Positions 42,183 to 51,886 of a stretch of 51,970 bases of DNA are shown here, piece after piece. The translations under genes and the position numbers were made by a program. This stretch comes from Pseudolabrys sp. (lineage in GTDB: Bacteria; Pseudomonadota; Alphaproteobacteria; Rhizobiales; Xanthobacteraceae), in assembly GCA_022843325.1 (NCBI GenBank), contig JALHNV010000015.1, forward strand, positions 1 through 51,970, given 5' to 3'. Positions within the stretch are counted from its first letter, which is position 1, and each line of letters starts with the position of its first letter. The notes under the pieces are model-generated. The model made no database searches and had not been told where the DNA came from. It worked only from the letters and a program-made list of their open reading frames with translations.

Positions 42183-42217
42183 GAAGACCCTGCCATAAGA
42201 GACGACGGAGGAAGCCG

Positions 42218-43045
42218 ATGTCCCCTTGCATCATCACGGTCGCCATTACCGGCTCGGTTCCGGTCAAGAAAGACAACCCGGCGGTACCGATCACCGTGTC
42301 CGAGCAGATCGAGTCGACCCATGCCTCGTTCGAGGCCGGCGCCTCGCTGGCGCACTGCCATGTCCGCAATGACGACGGCACCACCACATCGGACCCGGAG
42401 AAATTCGGCCGGCTCGTCGAGGGCCTCAAGAAGCATTGCCCCGGCATGATCATCCAGCTCTCGACCGGCGGCCGCTCCGGCGCCGGCAAGGAGCGCGGGG
42501 GCATGCTGCCTTTGAAGCCCGACATGGCGTCGCTGTCGACCGGCTCGTGCAATTTCCCCACCCGGGTTTACGAGAACTCGCCCGATCTGGTCGACTGGCT
42601 GGCGCAGGAGATGATCACCTACAACGTCAAGCCGGAGATCGAGGCTTTCGACCTCTCGATGATATTCCAGGCGGTCACCATGCAGAAGGCCGGCAAGATC
42701 AAGGGACCACTGCATGTTCAGTTCGTCATGGGCGTGAAAAACGCGATGCCGGTCGACCGCGACACCTTCGAATTTTATGTCAAGACGCTGAAACGGATCG
42801 CTCCGGACGCGACATGGACCGGCGCCGGCATCGGCAAGGGGCAGCTGTTGCTCAATCAGTGGAGCCTTGAGCTTGGCGGCCATTGCCGCACCGGCCTCGA
42901 AGACAACATCCGCTGGGACGAAACCGGTAAACTGGCGCCGTCTAATGCGGCGCTGGTCAAGCGCGTCGCCGAGTTGTGCGGGAAATATGGCCGCCGTCCG
43001 GCGACGACCGCCGAGGCGCGGCAGATGCTCGGGCTGGCGGCTTAA
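42218..43045 (+). CDS. Beta-keto acid cleavage enzyme (BKACE / Kce family)
   Basis: A 275-residue TIM-barrel enzyme of the DUF849 family, which condenses a beta-keto acid with acetyl-CoA. The zinc-binding motif is AHCHVRNDDG (His at about 46 and 48), and LSTGGRSGAGKERGG, ASLSTGSCNFP and GHCRTGLEDNI are family signatures. The founding member cleaves 3-keto-5-aminohexanoate in lysine fermentation, but most members use other substrates. No lysine-fermentation genes are nearby, so the substrate is open. A good GGAGGAA site precedes the ATG. Confidence 0.9.
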   Translation: MSPCIITVAITGSVPVKKDNPAVPITVSEQIESTHASFEAGASLAHCHVRNDDGTTTSDPEKFGRLVEGLKKHCPGMIIQLSTGGRSGAGKERGGMLPLKPDMASLSTGSCNFPTRVYENSPDLVDWLAQEMITYNVKPEIEAFDLSMIFQAVTMQKAGKIKGPLHVQFVMGVKNAMPVDRDTFEFYVKTLKRIAPDATWTGAGIGKGQLLLNQWSLELGGHCRTGLEDNIRWDETGKLAPSNAALVKRVAELCGKYGRRPATTAEARQMLGLAA

Positions 43046-43066
43046 CCCCGCCGGCCGGTCGCGCCG

Positions 43067-44701
43067 CTACTGCGCGACCACGCCCTCGGCCGCAATGTCG
43101 AGATTGAAGGCGGCGGCGAACAGCGCGCGCGTATAGTCGCTCTTCGGATTCTTGAAGATGTCGGCGGCGGCGCCCTCTTCCACCATCTTGCCGTTGCGCA
43201 GCACCAGCAGCCGGCTCGCCAGCGCCGCGACCACGCGCAGATCGTGCGAGATGAACATGTACGTCAGGTCGCGCTTCTTCTGCAGGTCGCGCAGCAGGTC
43301 GACCATCTGCGACTGGATCAGCATGTCGAGCGCGCTGGTCGGCTCGTCGAGCACGATGAAGGTCGGCTCCAGCACAAGCGCGCGGGCCAGGGCAATGCGC
43401 TGTCGCTGGCCGCCGGAGAATTCGTGCGGATAGCGGTCGCGGGTCCGGGTATCGAGGCCGACTTCGACCAGCGCCGCCTGGACGCGCGCGTCGCGCTCTT
43501 CCGGCGATAGCTTCGGGTGATGGACCTGCAGCCCTTCCTCGATGATATCGGCCACCGACATGCGCGGCGAGAGCGAGCCATAAGGGTCCTGGAACACGAT
43601 CTGCATGTTGCGGCGGTAGGGCCGCATTTCCTTGAACTTCAGGCCCTGGATGGCATCGCCCATGAACACCACGGGCCCGTCCGAGGAAATCAGGCGCAGC
43701 ATGGCGAGCCCCAGCGTCGTCTTGCCGGAACCGGATTCGCCGACCACGCCGAGCGTCTCGCCCTTGCGCAATTCGATGCTGATGCCGTCAACCGCCTTGA
43801 TGTGACCGACGGTCTTGCGCAGCACGCCGCGCTTGATCGGAAACCAGACCTTGAGATTGTCGGCCGAAATGACCACGGGCGCGTCGGGCTTCGGCGGCGC
43901 CGGATCGGGCTTCGGCTCTGCCGCCAGCAGCGCCTGCGTATAGGGATGCGCCGGTGCGGTGAACACCTGCTCGACCGGGCCCTGCTCGACGATCTTGCCG
44001 CGCTGCATGACGCAGACCCGGTCGGCGATCTTGCGGACGATGCCGAGGTCATGGGTAATGAACAGCATCGACATGCCGAGCCGCTGCTGCGTGTCCTTCA
44101 GCAGCTTGAGGATCTGCGCCTGCACGGTGACGTCGAGCGCGGTGGTCGGCTCGTCGGCGATCAGCAGCACTGGCTCATTGGCCAGCGCCATGGCGATCAT
44201 CACGCGCTGGCGCTGGCCGCCGGACAACTGGTGCGGATAGCTGGCCAGCCGCCCGGCCGGATCGGGAATGCCGACCTGACCGAGCAGTTCGATCGTGCGG
44301 GCGCGCGCCTGCGCGCCGCTCAGGCCCTTGTGCAGCAACAGGATCTCGCCGATCTGCTTCTCGATGGTGTGAAGCGGATTGAGCGAGGTCATCGGCTCCT
44401 GGAAGATGATGGTGATGTCGTTGCCGCGCACCTTGCGGATCTCGGCCTCGTCCATGGTCAGCATCTCGCGGCCCTGGAACCGGATCGAACCGGACGGATG
44501 ATGCGCGGCCGGATACGGCAGCAGTTTCATCACCGACAGCGCGGTCACCGATTTGCCGGAGCCGGACTCGCCGACCAGCGCCACCGTCTCACCCTTGGCG
44601 ATGTCGAACGACACCCGGTCGACCGCCAGCACCTCGCGGGCGCCGGTGCCGAAGGCGACCGAGAGGTCGGTGACGGTGAGGAGTTTGTCGGTGGGGGTCA
44701 T
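43067..44701 (-). CDS. yejF: Peptide ABC transporter ATP-binding protein (YejF-like)
   Basis: A 544-residue fusion of two ABC ATPase domains. The first has Walker [17 protein letters not shown] and signature [20 protein letters not shown] with Walker [13 protein letters not shown]. The second has [31 protein letters not shown] and [12 protein letters not shown]. Each is followed by the oligopeptide C-terminal segment ([12 protein letters not shown]). It powers the YejBE channel. Its ATG overlaps the stop of a PIN toxin by 4 nt, so its translation is coupled to the toxin gene. Confidence 0.95.
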   Translation of the reverse strand: MTPTDKLLTVTDLSVAFGTGAREVLAVDRVSFDIAKGETVALVGESGSGKSVTALSVMKLLPYPAAHHPSGSIRFQGREMLTMDEAEIRKVRGNDITIIFQEPMTSLNPLHTIEKQIGEILLLHKGLSGAQARARTIELLGQVGIPDPAGRLASYPHQLSGGQRQRVMIAMALANEPVLLIADEPTTALDVTVQAQILKLLKDTQQRLGMSMLFITHDLGIVRKIADRVCVMQRGKIVEQGPVEQVFTAPAHPYTQALLAAEPKPDPAPPKPDAPVVISADNLKVWFPIKRGVLRKTVGHIKAVDGISIELRKGETLGVVGESGSGKTTLGLAMLRLISSDGPVVFMGDAIQGLKFKEMRPYRRNMQIVFQDPYGSLSPRMSVADIIEEGLQVHHPKLSPEERDARVQAALVEVGLDTRTRDRYPHEFSGGQRQRIALARALVLEPTFIVLDEPTSALDMLIQSQMVDLLRDLQKKRDLTYMFISHDLRVVAALASRLLVLRNGKMVEEGAAADIFKNPKSDYTRALFAAAFNLDIAAEGVVAQ

Positions 44702-45177
44702 TGAAAAACCTTCAACACTTCATCCAGACTGCCAACGAGAGGCGAGGCCCGTCTCATACCGATCGGCGGCGTAATGCGCTCGTCTCCAGATACAAAAAAT
44801 TGACAATTCTTCTGTATCGCAGTTGCAAGATGAATAGCATCAGGCAAGTCTAACTTCTTGCCGCTGGCAACCTTATGGGCTGCACGAAGATCGACGCTCG
44901 CATAAAGAACGTCACGACTCACCGGCACAAGACTTATAAAATTCCCCCACACGATCAAATCGAGATACTCGCGCTTCAGCGCTGGGACAAGCGGACGATC
45001 GGACGCCGCCATGACCTCGGCCAGCGTCAGTTCACTTGTAACACCGCTTCCCGGATTATCTCGTAGTGAGTCAAACAAGACCTTGACACGCCCAGATACC
45101 GTCGGATCGCCCTGAAAAAAGAAAATGAAGATATTCGCGTCCAGATAGGCGACCGGCGAAAGAGGCTTTTCAGTCAT
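44698..45177 (-). CDS. PIN-domain toxin within the yej operon
   Basis: A 159-residue PIN-domain protein. The acidic active-site residues are in VAYLDANIFIFFF, SELTLAEVMAAS, KLDLPDAIHLATAI and FVSGDERI. It should be a ribonuclease held by the upstream antitoxin. It overlaps the antitoxin by 8 nt and yejF by 4 nt. Base composition is less GC-rich than yejE or yejF. ATG 45177 was chosen because the upstream frame reads through the antitoxin. Confidence 0.87.
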   Translation of the reverse strand: MTEKPLSPVAYLDANIFIFFFQGDPTVSGRVKVLFDSLRDNPGSGVTSELTLAEVMAASDRPLVPALKREYLDLIVWGNFISLVPVSRDVLYASVDLRAAHKVASGKKLDLPDAIHLATAIQKNCQFFVSGDERITPPIGMRRASPLVGSLDEVLKVFQ

Positions 45178-45400
45178 CCCATTCGTCTCTGAGCTGACGA
45201 ATACTTGAAACAATTTCTTCAGAAGATCGGTAGGGCGGTCGCCGTGCTGCAAAAATTTCCTCGAGCGACATGACGTGCTCCGGCCGCTGCAACCCTTCAA
45301 CAACGACCGTGACGGTCACCGTCGATGCCGGATCCACGCCCTCGCGGAGATCTTCCGGAAGCTTGGCAGCGGGATAATGCTCGCGGGTGATCTTGTTCAT
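45170..45400 (-). CDS. Antitoxin paired with the PIN toxin
   Basis: A 76-residue protein. The N-terminal half (MNKITREHYPAAKLPEDLRE, then TVTVTVVVEG) is strand-rich, and the second half is an acidic helical tail (SLEEIFAARRPPYRSSEEIV, ending RDEWDD), a pattern seen in antitoxins of PIN toxins, where the tail wraps the toxin. No classic AbrB or RHH motif is evident. It lies 37 nt after the yejE stop. Assignment rests on position and overlap with the toxin gene. Confidence 0.75.
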   Translation of the reverse strand: MNKITREHYPAAKLPEDLREGVDPASTVTVTVVVEGLQRPEHVMSLEEIFAARRPPYRSSEEIVSSIRQLRDEWDD

Positions 45401-45437
45401 GGCGCGACGCTCCTGCGTCCCCGTTTATACCACAACC

Positions 45438-46631
45438 TCATCTAAACGTCTTCCGCGGATCGAACGCATCCCGCACCGCTTCGCCGATGAAGATCAGCAG
45501 CGACAGCATGATGGCGATGGCGAAAAAGCCGGTCAGGCCGAGCCACGGCGCCTGTACGTTGGCCTTGCCCTGACTGAGAAGCTCGCCGAGCGATGGCGAG
45601 CCCGGCGGCAGGCCGAAGCCGAGGAAGTCGAGCGCGGTCAGCGTCATCACCGACGACGACAGGATGAACGGCAGGAACGTCATGGTCGCGACCATGGCGT
45701 TGGGCAGCAGATGGCGGAAGATAATGACCGCGTTGGACACGCCGAGCGCGCGCGCCGCCATGATGTACTCGAAATTGCGGCCGCGCAGGAACTCCGCCCG
45801 CACCAGCCCCACCAGCGACACCCACGAGAACAGCAGCAATATGCCGAGCAGCACGAAGAAGCCCGGCACCAGCACCGAGGAGATGATCAGCAGCAGATAG
45901 AGCGACGGGATCGCCGTCCATATCTCGATGAAGCGCTGGAACAGCAGATCGACCCAGCCGCCGAAATAGCCCTGCACGGCGCCGGCCGCGACGCCGATCA
46001 CCGATGACACCAGCGTCAGCGCCAGCCCGAACAGCACCGAGATGCGGAAGCCGTAGATCAGCCGCGCCACCACGTCGCGACCGCCGTCATCGGTGCCGAG
46101 CCAGTTGGTTTCCACCTCGCCGCATTTGGCGAAGCCGTTCTTGGCGGCGAAGTCGCAGTCCTTTTCGTTGAGCAGCCAGGTCGGTTTGGACGGGAACGGC
46201 GACGGCGGCTTGCTGACCTGGGTGTTGTAGGAAAACCGGATCGGCGGCCAGATCACGGTGCCGTTGGCCTTCTCGATCAGGCCCATGAGATAGTCGTCGC
46301 GATAGTCGGCTGCGGTGCCGAACAGATTGCGGTCGTCGGGATCGCCGAAGGCCGTGTCGGGATAGGTCACGAAGGCGGGAAAGAACGATTTGCCGTTCAT
46401 GTTGACGTAGATCGGCTTGTCGTTGGCGACCACCTCGGCGAACAGCGAGACGATGAACAGCGCCAGAAAAATCCACAGCGACCAGTAGCCCCGCCGGTTG
46501 GCCTTGAAATTCTCCCAGCGCCGCCGGTTGATCGGCGACATGCCGATCCAGCGCCGCTCCGGTGGCACTGTCAGGCCATCGACGCCGACTGCGGTGGTGT
46601 CCGGAGACTTGATGCCGACACGCGCGTCCAT
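45438..46631 (-). CDS. yejE: Peptide ABC transporter permease (YejE-like)
   Basis: A 397-residue inner-membrane permease. Near the N-terminus it has NRRRWENFKANRRGYWSLWI and a first helix at about 50-70, a large periplasmic loop (about 75-190) and the BPD_transp_1 domain with five helices. The EAA loop reads YIMAARALGVSNAVIIFRHL, where the ATPase docks. It pairs with yejB, whose stop is one base before its start. It is followed by the toxin-antitoxin pair rather than directly by yejF. Confidence 0.94.
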   Translation of the reverse strand: MDARVGIKSPDTTAVGVDGLTVPPERRWIGMSPINRRRWENFKANRRGYWSLWIFLALFIVSLFAEVVANDKPIYVNMNGKSFFPAFVTYPDTAFGDPDDRNLFGTAADYRDDYLMGLIEKANGTVIWPPIRFSYNTQVSKPPSPFPSKPTWLLNEKDCDFAAKNGFAKCGEVETNWLGTDDGGRDVVARLIYGFRISVLFGLALTLVSSVIGVAAGAVQGYFGGWVDLLFQRFIEIWTAIPSLYLLLIISSVLVPGFFVLLGILLLFSWVSLVGLVRAEFLRGRNFEYIMAARALGVSNAVIIFRHLLPNAMVATMTFLPFILSSSVMTLTALDFLGFGLPPGSPSLGELLSQGKANVQAPWLGLTGFFAIAIMLSLLIFIGEAVRDAFDPRKTFR

Positions 46632-46632
46632 C

Positions 46633-47748
46633 TCAGACCTCCCGCGTCTCGAAGTCGATGCGGGGATCGATCCAGGTATAGGCCAGATCGGAAATCAGGT
46701 TCACCACCACGCCGATCAGCGAGAAGATGAACAGCGTCGCGAACACCACCGGATAGTCGCGGTTCAGCACGCTTTCGAAACCAAGCAGCCCGAGCCCGTC
46801 AAGCGAAAAGATCGTCTCGATCAGCAGAGAGCCCGTAAAGAACGCGCCGACAAAGGCCGAGGGGAAGCCGGCGATCACGATCAGCATGGCATTGCGGAAA
46901 ACGTGGCCGTACAGCACCTGGTTGCGGGTGCAGCCCTTGGCGCGGGCGGTCAGTACGTATTGCTTGCGGATTTCGTCGAGAAACGAGTTCTTGGTCAGCA
47001 GCGTCATGGTGGCAAAGGCCGACAGCGCCATCGACAGGATCGGCAGCGTCAGATGCCAGAAGTAATCGCCGATCTTCTGCCACCAGGTCATCTGCGCCCA
47101 GTTCTCGGAGTAGAGGCCGCGCAGCGGGAAAATGTCGAAGAACGAGCCGCCGGCGAACAAAATGATCAGCAGGATGGCGAACAAAAATCCGGGAATGGCG
47201 TAACCGATGATGATCACGCTCGAGGTCCACATATCGAATCGCGAGCCGTCATCGACCGCCTTGCGGATACCGAGCGGAATCGAGATCAGATAAGTCAGCA
47301 GCAGCATCCAGATGCCCAACGACATCGAGACGGGCAACTTCTCCTTGATCAGTTGCAGCACGCTGACGTCGCGGAAATAGCTGTTGCCGAAATCGAAGCG
47401 GACGTAGTTCCACAGCATCAGCAGGAACCGCTCGTGCGCCGGCTTGTCGAAACCGAACTGAACCTCCAGCTTCTTGATGAATTCCGGATCGAGACCCTGC
47501 GCGCCGCGGTATTTTGAGCTGCCGGCGTCGACGCCGGAGCCGCCCTGGGCCATGCCGCGGCTGCCGAAATCGCCGCCGGGCGAACCGGAAATGCGCGACG
47601 TCGCCCCGGTGTCGCTGCCGGTCAGCTTCGCAATCACCTGCTCGACCGGGCCGCCGGGTGCGAACTGCACCACGACGAAGGCCACCAGCATGATGCCGAG
47701 CATGGTCGGGATCATGAAAAGGACACGGCGGATGATGTAGGCGGTCAT
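46633..47748 (-). CDS. yejB: Peptide ABC transporter permease (YejB-like)
   Basis: A 371-residue permease. [20 protein letters not shown] begins the protein as in YejB/OppB; a periplasmic insert (about 30-100, Gly/Ser rich) and the BPD_transp_1 domain with helices from about 125 follow. The EAA loop is [20 protein letters not shown]. It forms the channel with YejE. A repeat element lies between it and the upstream yejA copy, which might lower its expression relative to the binding proteins. Confidence 0.94.
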   Translation of the reverse strand: MTAYIIRRVLFMIPTMLGIMLVAFVVVQFAPGGPVEQVIAKLTGSDTGATSRISGSPGGDFGSRGMAQGGSGVDAGSSKYRGAQGLDPEFIKKLEVQFGFDKPAHERFLLMLWNYVRFDFGNSYFRDVSVLQLIKEKLPVSMSLGIWMLLLTYLISIPLGIRKAVDDGSRFDMWTSSVIIIGYAIPGFLFAILLIILFAGGSFFDIFPLRGLYSENWAQMTWWQKIGDYFWHLTLPILSMALSAFATMTLLTKNSFLDEIRKQYVLTARAKGCTRNQVLYGHVFRNAMLIVIAGFPSAFVGAFFTGSLLIETIFSLDGLGLLGFESVLNRDYPVVFATLFIFSLIGVVVNLISDLAYTWIDPRIDFETREV

Positions 47749-47776
47749 GGCATCCTGTTAGCGCGTTATCTGCAAT

Positions 47777-47903
47777 CCGTCACCCTGAGGCGCCCGCCGT
47801 CAGGCGGGCCTCGAAGGGCGACGGCCGAAGCCTCACCGGGATGGGCCGTTCATCCTTCGAAGCGCCCGGCGCAAGAGGCCGGGGCGCACCTCAGGATGAC
47901 GGA
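47777..47903. repeat. Inverted repeat pair between yejA and yejB
   Basis: Left unit CGTCACCCTGAGGCGCCCGC with CTCGAAGGGCGACGG, right unit CATCCTTCGAAGCGCCCGG with GCGCACCTCAGGATGACGG: they are inverted copies of one roughly 45-nt element. The CCCTGAGG / CCTCAGG and CTTCGA cores are typical of a Bradyrhizobiaceae repeat. It lies within the operon and could cause partial termination. Confidence 0.82.
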
Positions 47904-47911
47904 GAGAGTAC

Positions 47912-49765
47912 TCAGCCCTTTTGCTCGAGGCGATTCGCCTTGTCGGGACTGTGCCACCATGTCGCCGGAATGCCCCGGAAATAGCGCGGCTTCTCGGCCG
48001 GACGGTCGAACACGTCCCAATAGGCGATCCAGTGCGATGCCTTGCTCCAGTGCGGTATCCAGTAGCGGCCGGAGCGGATGACGCGGTCGAGCGCCTTGCA
48101 GGCGGTGATCAGCTCCGGCCGGGTCTGCGCGCCGATGATGATGTCGACCAAGGCGTCGACAGCCGGATCGGAAATCCCGGCCAGGTTCTGCGAGCCCCGG
48201 GTCGCCGCCGCCAGCGACGAGAAGTACCCCCGCAGCGAATCGCCCGGCGTCTCGGAAAAGCTGAACCGCGTCACCGTGATGTCGAAGTCGAAGCTGTCGA
48301 CGCGCGACCGGTACTGCACCGGATCGACCACCCGCAGCGTCGCGTCGATGCCGAGCACGCCGAGATTCTTGATGAAAGGCATATGGTGCGGGGTGAAGGT
48401 CGGCTCGTCGATCAAAAACTCGATGGTGATCGGCGACCCGTTCGCCATCAGGCGCTTGCCGCCCTTGAGCTCGAACCCGGCTTCGGTCAGCAACTGGTTG
48501 GCGCGGCGCAGCCAGCGGCGATCCTGCCCCGACGCATCGGTCACCGGCGGCAGATAGGCATCTTCGAACACATCGGCCGGCAGCCGGTCGCGGAACGGCT
48601 CCAGCAGCTTCAGTTCGGCGGCGTCCGGCTTGCCTGACGCCATCATGGTCGAATTCTGGAACACCGAATGCGTCCGGTCATAGGCGCCGTACATGATGTT
48701 CTTGTTGGTCCACTCGAAGTCGAAGGCGTCGATCAGGGCCTCGCGCAGCCGGCGGTCCTTGAACTTGTCGCGCCGCGTGTTGATGAACCAGCCCTGCGCG
48801 CCGGACGGCGTCGCGTCGGGCAGTATCTCGCGTTTGACGCGGCCATCCTTGAAAGCGGGAAAATCGTAACGCGTCGCCCAGACCCGCGACGTGAACTCCT
48901 CGCGGAACAGATAATTGCGCGCCGTGAAGCCGACAAAGGCGACCTCGCGGTCGCGGTAGTATTCGTAGCGCACGGTGTCGAAATTGTTCTGGCCGCGCGC
49001 CACCGGCAGGTTGGCGCCCCACCAGTCCTTGACGCGTTCGTATTCGATGAAGTGTCCGACATTGAGCCGGCCGACCTTGTAGGGCCCGCTGCCGAGCGGA
49101 ATATCGAGTGTCGACTGGTCGAACGGCTGCTTGGCGTAATAGGCCTTGGAGAAGATCGGCAGGCCGGCGACGAACAGCGGCACGTCGCGGCCGCGCTTCT
49201 CGGCAAAGCGGACCACCACGGTGCGATCGTCGATCGCTTCCGCGCCGTTAAAGTCGCGCAGCAGCTGCGTGATGATCGGGTGGCCATGCTCCTTGAGCGC
49301 CGCCATCGAGAAGACCACATCGTGCGCGGTCAGCGGCGTGCCGTCGTGAAAGGTCATGCCATCGCGCAGGGCGAACCGGTAGGTCAGGCCGTCGTCGGAA
49401 ATCTGCACGCTGCGCGCCGCCTGGCCGTACATGGCGTCCGGCTCGTCGCCCGACCGCACCATCAGCGCGGCGAAGGTGAGATCCATGCCGAGGGCGCCCT
49501 CGCCGCGCAGGATGTAGGAATTCAGCGAATTCAAGGTCAGAAAAGACCCGTTATAGCTGCGGCTGGTGACGGTCTCCGAATAGGCGCCGCCCTTCGGCGC
49601 GTTCGGATTGACGTAGTTGAAGTGGGGGAAATCCGCCGGATATTTGAGGTCACCGAATGCCGACAGACCATGGCGCTCGGGCGACTGCGCGAAAGCCGGC
49701 GCGCCCAGTTTCGCGGCGGCCAACGCGCCCGCGGACAACAGCAATGCGTTGCGGCGGGTTATCAC
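47912..49765 (-). CDS. yejA: Peptide ABC transporter substrate-binding protein (YejA-like, second copy)
   Basis: A 617-residue SBP_bac_5 protein. The N-terminus MITRRNALLLSAGALAAAKL has a twin-arginine pattern, so export may be by Tat. HGLSAFGDLKYPADFPHFNY and YRFALRDGMTFHDGTPLTAH are family motifs. It starts with GTG at 49765, overlapping the first copy by 4 nt (GTGA), so a longer frame beginning at 49927 is a shadow. It delivers peptides to YejBE. Roughly similar along its whole length to the upstream copy. Confidence 0.93.
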   Translation of the reverse strand: MITRRNALLLSAGALAAAKLGAPAFAQSPERHGLSAFGDLKYPADFPHFNYVNPNAPKGGAYSETVTSRSYNGSFLTLNSLNSYILRGEGALGMDLTFAALMVRSGDEPDAMYGQAARSVQISDDGLTYRFALRDGMTFHDGTPLTAHDVVFSMAALKEHGHPIITQLLRDFNGAEAIDDRTVVVRFAEKRGRDVPLFVAGLPIFSKAYYAKQPFDQSTLDIPLGSGPYKVGRLNVGHFIEYERVKDWWGANLPVARGQNNFDTVRYEYYRDREVAFVGFTARNYLFREEFTSRVWATRYDFPAFKDGRVKREILPDATPSGAQGWFINTRRDKFKDRRLREALIDAFDFEWTNKNIMYGAYDRTHSVFQNSTMMASGKPDAAELKLLEPFRDRLPADVFEDAYLPPVTDASGQDRRWLRRANQLLTEAGFELKGGKRLMANGSPITIEFLIDEPTFTPHHMPFIKNLGVLGIDATLRVVDPVQYRSRVDSFDFDITVTRFSFSETPGDSLRGYFSSLAAATRGSQNLAGISDPAVDALVDIIIGAQTRPELITACKALDRVIRSGRYWIPHWSKASHWIAYWDVFDRPAEKPRYFRGIPATWWHSPDKANRLEQKG

Positions 49766-51663
49766 GTCCGTGACCGCGCCTTGGCCGCCTTTTCCGCATC
49801 CCACCACCAGACCGTCGGAAACGCCGACAGGCCGTATTTCGGCATGGTCGCGGGATGACTGAAGCGGTCCCAACGCGCCGAGCGCACCTTGCCGTAGGTC
49901 CATTGCGGCACGACGTAGTCGTTCCACAGCAGCACGCGGTCGAGCGCCTTGGTCGCAGCGACCAGGTCGTCACGGTCCTTGGTGAAGATGACGCGCTGGA
50001 TCAAAGCGTCGATCGCCGGATTCTTGATGCCGGCCAGATTGCGCGAACCGGGCTGATCGGCCGCGGCCGAACCCCAATACCCCATTAGCTCCTTACCGGG
50101 CGACAGCGACTGGCCCCAGGAGCCGACGATGATGTCGAAATCCCATTGACGCAGGCGGTTCTCATACTGCGCGGCATCGACCATGCGGGCGTTCACGGTA
50201 ATGCCAAGGCGCTCGAGCGACGGTTTGTAGAACAGCACAAAACGCTCGGTCGCCGGATCCTCGGCGAGAAACTCGACGACGAACGGCTCGCCGGTCTTGG
50301 CGTTGACCATGCGCGTGTTGCGAATCTCGTAACCGGCATCGCGGAACAGCGCCAGCGCCTGGCGCAGGTTGTTGCGGTTGTTCTGCTGATTGCCGCCGAC
50401 CGGATTGGTATAGGGCTTGGTGAATAGCTCGGCCGGCACCTTGTCCTTGACCGTCTCTAGGATTTCCAGCTCGCGGCCTTCCGGCAGCCCCGACGACGCC
50501 AGTTCGGTGCCTTCGAAGTAGCTGTTGATGCGCTTGTACTGGCCGAAGAAAATCTGCCGGTTCATCTCCTCGAAATCGAACACGTAGTTGAAGCCGCGGC
50601 GCACGCGCTGGTCCTTGAACTTGTCGCGCCGCGTGTTGAAGACGAAGGCCTGCATGACGCCGAAATTGCGGATGTCGAATTCCTCGAGAATGACCTTTTT
50701 CTCGCGCACGGCGGGGAAGTCGTAGCCGGTGGCCCAGTTCTTGGCGCTGTTCTCGGTACGCCAGTCGACCTGATCGCCCTTGAAGGCCTCGAGCGCGACG
50801 GTGGAGTCGCGGAAATACTCGTAGCGAATTTGCTGGAAATTTCCGGTGCCGACCATGACGTTGAGGTCCTTGCCCCAATAGTTCTCGACTTTCTCGTAGA
50901 GGATCGAGCGCCCGGGTGCGTAATCCTTCAGCCGGTAAGGCCCGGAGCCCAGCGGCGGCTCCAGCGTGGTGGCGGTGACATCGCGCTTCCGGCCCGACGA
51001 ATCGGTGCCATCCCACCAGTGCTTCGGCAGCACCGGCAATTGGCCGACGATTAGCGGCAGTTCGCGGTTACCCGGCCCGTCGAACGTGAACTTGATATCG
51101 CGCTCGCCGGCTTTTTCAGCCTTTGTCACATGCCGATAGTAGGCGCCAAGCTGCGGGCTGTTGGTCTTGAACACGTTGAACGAAAAAATCACGTCATCGG
51201 CCGTGACCGGCTGGCCGTCATGCCAGCGGGCATTGGCGCGCAAACGATAGGTGACGGTCGAGAAATCGTCCGGATGACTGACCGATTCCGCCAGCAGGCC
51301 GTATTCGGTCGACACCTCGTCGAGCGCCGAGGTCATCAGCGTTTCGGTGAACAAATTGGTGCCGAGCGCCAGACTGCCTTTGATGCCGGCGACCACCTGG
51401 TTGAAATTGTCGAAGGTGCCGAACGCGATCTGCCGCACCGTGCCGCCCTGCGGCGCGGCCGGGTTGACGTAGTCGTAATGCTTGAAGCCGGCGGCATATT
51501 TCAGGTCGCCGAACAGCGACAGGCCGTGCTTCCACTCGCTGTCCTGCGCGGCCGCGCCGGTGGCGGCGACCAGTCCGGAGCCGAGGCTGCCCATGGTCCC
51601 GAGCGCAGGCGCGGCAAGAACGGCGGCGGTGCTGCGCAGGACCGATCGGCGACTCAATTTCAT
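49762..51663 (-). CDS. yejA: Peptide ABC transporter substrate-binding protein (YejA-like, first copy)
   Basis: A 633-residue SBP_bac_5 protein. MKLSRRSVLRSTAAVLAAPA contains a Tat-like S-R-R-S-V-L motif and cleavage is likely after AAAQ. WKHGLSLFGDLKYAAGFKHY and YRLRANARWHDGQPVTADDV are the family motifs. It is the first gene of the yej group and is preceded by the 223-nt stretch that holds the upstream gene's terminator. ATG 51663 is chosen because it gives the export signal. Confidence 0.94.
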   Translation of the reverse strand: MKLSRRSVLRSTAAVLAAPALGTMGSLGSGLVAATGAAAQDSEWKHGLSLFGDLKYAAGFKHYDYVNPAAPQGGTVRQIAFGTFDNFNQVVAGIKGSLALGTNLFTETLMTSALDEVSTEYGLLAESVSHPDDFSTVTYRLRANARWHDGQPVTADDVIFSFNVFKTNSPQLGAYYRHVTKAEKAGERDIKFTFDGPGNRELPLIVGQLPVLPKHWWDGTDSSGRKRDVTATTLEPPLGSGPYRLKDYAPGRSILYEKVENYWGKDLNVMVGTGNFQQIRYEYFRDSTVALEAFKGDQVDWRTENSAKNWATGYDFPAVREKKVILEEFDIRNFGVMQAFVFNTRRDKFKDQRVRRGFNYVFDFEEMNRQIFFGQYKRINSYFEGTELASSGLPEGRELEILETVKDKVPAELFTKPYTNPVGGNQQNNRNNLRQALALFRDAGYEIRNTRMVNAKTGEPFVVEFLAEDPATERFVLFYKPSLERLGITVNARMVDAAQYENRLRQWDFDIIVGSWGQSLSPGKELMGYWGSAAADQPGSRNLAGIKNPAIDALIQRVIFTKDRDDLVAATKALDRVLLWNDYVVPQWTYGKVRSARWDRFSHPATMPKYGLSAFPTVWWWDAEKAAKARSRT

Positions 51664-51828
51664 GGCAGTGCTCCAGCCGCAACAAACGGGCAAACGCGCC
51701 CGCGTTTGCGGGCCGTCCTTGAATCAGCGCCGATTATGTCGGTTTTTCGGTCCTAAGCCAGCGGCGCGGCGGCGCCACGCAGCAACGGTCGTCAATTTTC
51801 CGTGGCTTATCGCCGCAACCGGCCGCGC

Positions 51829-51869
51829 AAAAGAAGACGGCCGGGCTTGATCCCGGCCGCGTCGTCTTT
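51829..51869 (-). terminator. Rho-independent terminator of the upstream partial gene
   Basis: On the minus strand CGGCCGGG and CCCGGCCG form an 8-bp stem around ATCAAG, followed by TCTTCTTTT. It separates the partial gene at the window edge from yejA. Confidence 0.75.
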
Positions 51870-51886
51870 GAACGGGACTGGCCCGG

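Noticed and set aside
49768..49927. A 54-codon N-terminal extension of the second YejA copy
   Set aside because: It lies within the first YejA gene in another frame and has no export signal; GTG 49765 gives the Tat-type signal and a coupled start.
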